Positions 60,401 through 64,000 of a stretch of DNA of 64,000 bases are shown here, in pieces. The notes under the pieces are model-generated. The model was not told the origin of the DNA, did no database searches, and saw only the letters and a program-made list of their open reading frames with translations. The DNA comes from Planctomycetota bacterium (GTDB lineage: Bacteria > Planctomycetota > UBA1135 > JACQFD01), in assembly GCA_016200225.1 (NCBI GenBank), contig JACQFD010000040.1:89284-153283 (forward strand). The letters run 5' to 3'. Every line of letters starts with the position of its first letter. The first letter of the stretch is position 1. The position numbers and the translations under genes are program-made.

Positions 60401-61558
60401 TTAACTTTCGCGGGCCGAAACGGGATGGGTCGCGTCGATCCATTGGTTAAAACTAAAATTCATAACTTTTCCCGCGCCGCGCTGATGCAATTGTATCGAT
60501 TCGAGAAACCAGTCGGGCGCGATGCCGTGGCCGTCGCGTTGAACCGCGATTTCGACCACGTCGTCGATGTTCAATGAACCGTCGCGGAGCGCGATCCACG
60601 TGGACGAGCCGCGTTCGAAGCGTCCGTCGAGCGATCCGTCGACGGTGCGAAGCGCGAGGACGTCGCCGTCCGCGTCTTTTAATATAAATGTAATGTTCGC
60701 GTCGGTGCCCGCGCGCGCGACGTCCCCCGTCCGCGCTTCGATCGCCGGGGGCGCCGCGGGAGCGAACGGGTCGTCGTCGATCGTCGCCGCGCGCACGCCG
60801 AGCGCGGCGCCGTTATTAATAATATTTCGCAGCGCGGCCGCGCGCGGAATGTCGACGATCATGCCGTCGACGCCGATTTGTATATGTTCGCGCATCGTCT
60901 CCTCGCGCGCGATCACCCACGAATAGATAAATCGAAGATTCCCGAGCGACTCGATCGCGACCGCGGCGTCGAGCTCGCTCGCGAGGCGCGGCGACGGGAG
61001 TCCGATGCCAATGATCGGAACCGTACTGATGCCGTTGCCGTAGCAGGCGTTCTTAATATTCTTCGACGCGAAATAATTACTAACTTGCGCCGCGCTTTTT
61101 TCCTCGTCGATCATCAATCCCTCGCGGTCGCCGAGGCTCTCGTAAAATAAATCGAACAGACCCGCGTGCGAGATGAAAGGAACCGAATAGATCACCGGCA
61201 GCCTCGGACAATTATTTATTAATTTTTCGCGCGCGGCGCGGAAGATTTTCATCCCGACCTTCGGATCCGTAACTTTACAATCGAGAACGGCGAGTGAAAC
61301 CGCGCTCCCGGCGGCGCCGACGATTTGACTAAATTTACCAAAAAATTCGCCGATTTCGAGCGGCCCGTTCGCGCCGCCGGGATTGCTCACTTCGTCGTGA
61401 GCGGCATAGAGATTCCCCGCGCGATCTTTATTAATATCAATTTCGAACGCGTTCATCCCCGCGTTCAGACCGTTTTGTATCTCCGCGAGAGAATTTGTAT
61501 TATGACCGACGATGTGGAACGGGCGAACGGCCCGTCCGTGCGTTTGGAAGTCCGGCAT
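60401..61558 (-). CDS. GDPD/sphingomyelinase-D-like phosphodiesterase with PLAT domain
   Basis: 385 residues. Residues 1-245 have the TIM-barrel phosphodiesterase pattern: HIVGHNTNSLAEIQNGLNAG, NAFEIDINKDRAG (E-x-D metal site), LYAAHDEVSN (second histidine), LAVLDCKV, GVDGMIVDIPRAA. The spacing resembles both glycerophosphodiester phosphodiesterases and the sphingomyelinase-D branch. Residues 270-380 are a PLAT/LH2 beta-sandwich (ITFILKDADGDVLALRTVDG, DDVVEIAVQRDGHGIAPDWF, MNFSFNQWID), which usually recruits lipids or membranes. No signal peptide is visible. Converges on the GH127 gene with one base between stops. Confidence 0.82.
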   Translation of the reverse strand: MPDFQTHGRAVRPFHIVGHNTNSLAEIQNGLNAGMNAFEIDINKDRAGNLYAAHDEVSNPGGANGPLEIGEFFGKFSQIVGAAGSAVSLAVLDCKVTDPKVGMKIFRAAREKLINNCPRLPVIYSVPFISHAGLFDLFYESLGDREGLMIDEEKSAAQVSNYFASKNIKNACYGNGISTVPIIGIGLPSPRLASELDAAVAIESLGNLRFIYSWVIAREETMREHIQIGVDGMIVDIPRAAALRNIINNGAALGVRAATIDDDPFAPAAPPAIEARTGDVARAGTDANITFILKDADGDVLALRTVDGSLDGRFERGSSTWIALRDGSLNIDDVVEIAVQRDGHGIAPDWFLESIQLHQRGAGKVMNFSFNQWIDATHPVSARES

Positions 61559-61622
61559 GGGGGCTCCTTTCGCGTGTTGTACGCGAACTCCCCCGTCGCG
61601 TCCACGGGCCGCCGGAGGGTTT

Positions 61623-62261
61623 TTATAAAATTCCGGTGCCCGCCGCGCTCGTCGTGCGTCCGGGCCTGCGGATCAGGTCGAGCGGGAGCGATTCTCCCCT
61701 TTCTTCATACTGGCGGATTTCCGCGCTCGGCAGCGCCGCCTCGACTTTATTTAATAAATCGCGAACCCACGTGCGGTTCATTCTCGAGACTTCGCGGCGT
61801 TCGCGTTCGACGGCGAGTCCCGAGAGCACGGCTGCGCGCAAATCGTAATCCTGCGGCTGGTTCGGCAGCAGGCGGTGCGCGTGGATATCGTTCACGGCCT
61901 CCATCAATGCCATGCGATCCCATTCGATGCCAATCAGTACGGATACTACAAATGGCTGCGTCGCGCGCAGTTTTTTGAAAAAATCGATCGCGCCGCGCGG
62001 ATCGTCGTGGCCGTCGACCACGACGACCGCGACATTCTTATGATGTAATTGTACATAGGCGTCGGCGCACGACGGCGACATTAATAAATTCGCCGGAATT
62101 GTAGAAAGCACGCCCGCGAACCGGTCGCGACGGTGGACGTCGGGCACCATGACGAGGACGGTCGCCGAATTTAGTATGGTTTCCGGCCCGTCCATGATCG
62201 GCGGCAACGCGCGCGGCCGGGAGGATTTGCGTGCGGGAGGTGCTTGGGTGGTGCTGGGCAT
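61623..62261 (-). CDS. Receiver-like (pseudo-REC) protein of unknown function
   Basis: About 212 residues from ATG 62261; an internal ATG at 62195 (MDGPETILN) is an alternative start. Residues 35-155 follow the CheY-like pattern of alternating strands and helices (ATVLVMVPDVHRRDRFAGVL ... VAVVVVDGHDDPRGAIDFFK ... VVSVLIGIEWDRMALMEAVN), with an Asp at the end of the third strand where phosphorylation would occur (VVVD). The N-terminal acidic pair is absent. A helical C-terminus with an R-R-x-V-S-R block follows. No output domain recognised. Divergent from gatB. Confidence 0.6.
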   Translation of the reverse strand: MPSTTQAPPARKSSRPRALPPIMDGPETILNSATVLVMVPDVHRRDRFAGVLSTIPANLLMSPSCADAYVQLHHKNVAVVVVDGHDDPRGAIDFFKKLRATQPFVVSVLIGIEWDRMALMEAVNDIHAHRLLPNQPQDYDLRAAVLSGLAVERERREVSRMNRTWVRDLLNKVEAALPSAEIRQYEERGESLPLDLIRRPGRTTSAAGTGIL

Positions 62262-62353
62262 GGCAGTCGGCCAGTTTTTGAGGGTCAACGGGGCTGGCGC
62301 TGATCGGAGTTCGGATGTGCGACCCCGCTCGCTTGAGACTAAAATCACCGCCC

Positions 62354-63772
62354 ATGGAATTCCGCCCGACGATCGGCCTCGAAACCCACGTCCAGCTCGC
62401 GACCCAAACCAAACTGTTTTGCGGGTGCGCGAATCGGTTTGGCGCTCCGCCGAATACGCTCATTTGCCCCGTTTGCAGCGGGCAGCCGGGCGTGCTGCCC
62501 GTTCTTAATGAAAGAGCGCTGCGGCTCGGCGTGCGCGCGGCGCTCGCGCTCGGCGCGACGGTCGCGAATTATACAAAATTCGATCGTAAACATTACTTTT
62601 ATCCCGATCTTCCGAAAGGTTATCAAATCAGCCAGTACGATCTGCCGTTTTCGAGCGGCGGCGGCATCCGGCTCGAAAATAACAAATTCGTGCGGCTGCG
62701 GCGCATCCATCTCGAGGAGGACGCGGGAAAAGCGATCCACGACCGCGGCGACGGAACGCTCGTCGACTTGAACCGCGCGGGCGTGCCGCTGATCGAGATT
62801 GTTACAGAACCGGACGTCGCGTCCGCCGACGAAGCTTACGAATATCTGACGGCCCTCAAAGAGACGCTACAATTCGCGGGCGTTTCCGAATGCGACATGG
62901 AAAAAGGCTCGCTGCGCTGCGATGTCAACGTTAGCGTTCATCCGAAGGAAAAGGAAGGGTTCGGAACGCGCTGCGAAGTGAAAAATATCAATTCGTTCGC
63001 AATGGTAAAGAAAGCCATCGCTTTCGAAATCGAACGGCAGTCGAAATGGATCGAATCCGGCGGGCGCATCGTTCAGGAAACCCGCACGTGGCGCGACGAC
63101 GAGGGGCGCACGGAGACGCTTCGCACCAAGGAGGAGGCGCAGGATTATCGTTATTTTCCCGAACCGGATCTTCCGCCGCTGCGGATCACGAATCTTTATA
63201 TCGACGAAACGCGCGCCGAGATTCCCGAATCGCCGTCGGCGCGCCGCGAGCGTTTCGTAAAATCCGGCCTCAACCGCGAGGAAATACAAACATTAACGAT
63301 CGACCGGGCCGCGGGCGATTATTATGATCAAGTCGCGGCGGCCTGCGGCGATCCAAAAGCCGCCGCCGTCTGGGTCTGCGGCGAAGTCAACCGCGTCCGC
63401 AACGAAAAGAACATACGATTCGTCGATTTTCCGCTCACGCCCGCGCAGACGGCCTCCGTGATCGTACTTGTAAAATCCGGCCGCGCGAGCGTCTCCGCCG
63501 GAAAACAAATATTCGACGCGCTCGTCCGCGACACTACAAAAACCGCCGGTCAATTATTACAAGAACTCGGCCTCGAACAAATCTCCGATCCGGCAATCAT
63601 CGAAAACGCCGTGCGCGAAGTGCTCGCCGCAAACGCTAAAATTGTCGCGGAATACAAAGGCGGCAAGGAAAAAGCACTCGGATCCTTGATGGGACAAATT
63701 ATGAAGAAAACGGGCGGACGCGCAAATCCTGCGGAGCTACAATTGGCGCTAAAGCGCTTGCTGGAACGCTAG
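62354..63772 (+). CDS. gatB: Asp/Glu-tRNA amidotransferase subunit B
   Basis: Glutamine-dependent amidotransferase subunit that turns Glu-tRNA(Gln) or Asp-tRNA(Asn) into Gln- or Asn-tRNA, with GatA and GatC (not in this window). 472 residues from ATG 62354, chosen because MEFRPTIGLETHVQL is the family start; 13 codons upstream are not conserved. CGCANRFGAPPNTLICPVC (zinc cysteines), YFYPDLPKGYQISQYDLP and GVPLIEIVTEPD are diagnostic. The C-terminal YqeY-like tail (LASLMGQIMKKTGGRA-type) is complete. Confidence 0.97.
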   Translation: MEFRPTIGLETHVQLATQTKLFCGCANRFGAPPNTLICPVCSGQPGVLPVLNERALRLGVRAALALGATVANYTKFDRKHYFYPDLPKGYQISQYDLPFSSGGGIRLENNKFVRLRRIHLEEDAGKAIHDRGDGTLVDLNRAGVPLIEIVTEPDVASADEAYEYLTALKETLQFAGVSECDMEKGSLRCDVNVSVHPKEKEGFGTRCEVKNINSFAMVKKAIAFEIERQSKWIESGGRIVQETRTWRDDEGRTETLRTKEEAQDYRYFPEPDLPPLRITNLYIDETRAEIPESPSARRERFVKSGLNREEIQTLTIDRAAGDYYDQVAAACGDPKAAAVWVCGEVNRVRNEKNIRFVDFPLTPAQTASVIVLVKSGRASVSAGKQIFDALVRDTTKTAGQLLQELGLEQISDPAIIENAVREVLAANAKIVAEYKGGKEKALGSLMGQIMKKTGGRANPAELQLALKRLLER

Positions 63773-63915
63773 GCGCGCTGGGCGCTTTTGCACTGCGCGT
63801 GCGGCGTATTTTTTTTAATAAATAAATATATTTTTTGACGGCGGTTGGGTCTGGTTCGGGCGCTCAGACAGATGGGATGAGAAGGCCGGTTTCCGTCGCG
63901 CGGGATATCTAGAAT
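63773..63915 (+). repeat. Intergenic element, copy B: GC-rich block, A/T tract, conserved 20-mer
   Basis: After gatB: a GC block with GGGCGCTTTTGCACTGCGCG (63780-63799), a nearly pure A/T tract (63808-63835), then GTTCGGGCGCTCAGACAGAT (63854-63873), which matches 18 of 20 positions of the 20-mer in copy A at 28330-28349. Spacing between tract and 20-mer is about 20 bases in both copies. A near-palindrome ATCTAGAATCTAGAT follows at 63908-63922. The long closing stem of copy A is absent here. Part of the gatB end may act as its terminator. Confidence 0.5.
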
Positions 63916-63966
63916 CTAGATTCCCAAGTTTTGCGGGCTCGAGGCCCAAAGGACGAAAACCGACCC

Positions 63967-64000
63967 ATGAAGCACTCTACACCCTTCTACACAATTGGCA
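63967..64000 (+). CDS. Possible start of a following gene (cut by window end)
   Basis: An ATG at 63967 opens a frame reading M-K-H-S-T-P-F-Y-T-I-G to the window edge, with AAAGGA about 13 bases upstream. Only 11 codons are visible, so it may be chance. Confidence 0.25.
   Translation, partial: MKHSTPFYTIG

Overview
The window is 64 kb of bacterial chromosome, GC-rich overall but with many short A+T-rich codon clusters inside the genes. The organism is most likely a planctomycete. Evidence for this: large secreted proteins with FG-GAP/VCBS or YVTN-like repeats that end in the short beta-sandwich tail common in that phylum; ECF sigma factors fused to a membrane segment and an extracytoplasmic carboxypeptidase-regulatory-like region; ASPIC/UnbV and DUF1573 proteins; a GH127 enzyme; and a small protein with an F-P-x-W-S-E-V-L...L-G-Y-R-K tail. 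This is inferred from protein style; there is no rRNA. I see no transposase, integrase, phage gene or CRISPR array.

Layout. 1-6.1 kb (minus): a SEC-C zinc-motif protein, then a MacA/MacB-type efflux system (adaptor, ATPase, permease) and an ApbE lipoprotein cut by the window edge. 6.2-10.8 kb: a zincin-like metallopeptidase, a lower-GC lipoprotein, a secreted rhamnogalacturonan-lyase-like protein and a CvpA-like membrane protein. 10.8-14.3 kb (minus): ThiC, then a secreted beta-propeller protein whose long leader contains what looks like a cobalamin riboswitch. 15-17.6 kb (plus): an 863-residue FG-GAP protein. 17.7-25.7 kb (minus): tRNA-Leu(CAA), a SuhB-type phosphatase, a DacB-like carboxypeptidase, GalE, a TPR lipoprotein, an EPSP synthase with an altered PEP loop, and a HEAT-repeat protein. 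25.9-28.2 kb (plus): a PurC-MtnA fusion and a small conserved protein.

28.4-46.1 kb is the most unusual part. It holds a secreted protein, two ECF sigma factors each carrying a transmembrane helix and a long extracytoplasmic region, and five more membrane-anchored or exported proteins beside the second one, two of them a clear tandem duplication. Between them, divergent from the first sigma gene, lie a DUF1573 lipoprotein and a tetraheme cytochrome with a metallophosphatase-like front half. I propose this as a family of membrane-tethered sigma factors with their own sensor or ligand domains.

46.2-52.1 kb (minus): TyrS, a lipoprotein, ribosomal protein S1, PlsC and Cmk. 52.2-55.9 kb (minus): a tightly coupled UnbV-UnbU-C39-peptidase trio. 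56-62.3 kb: an acetyl-CoA synthetase, a 43-residue membrane protein, a GH127 beta-L-arabinofuranosidase, a GDPD/sphingomyelinase-D-like protein with a PLAT domain and a receiver-like protein. 62.4-63.8 kb: GatB, followed by the second copy of a non-coding intergenic element also found at 28.2 kb.

Most starts have no clear Shine-Dalgarno sequence, so several start choices rest on signal peptides, family length or stop/start overlap with the gene upstream.
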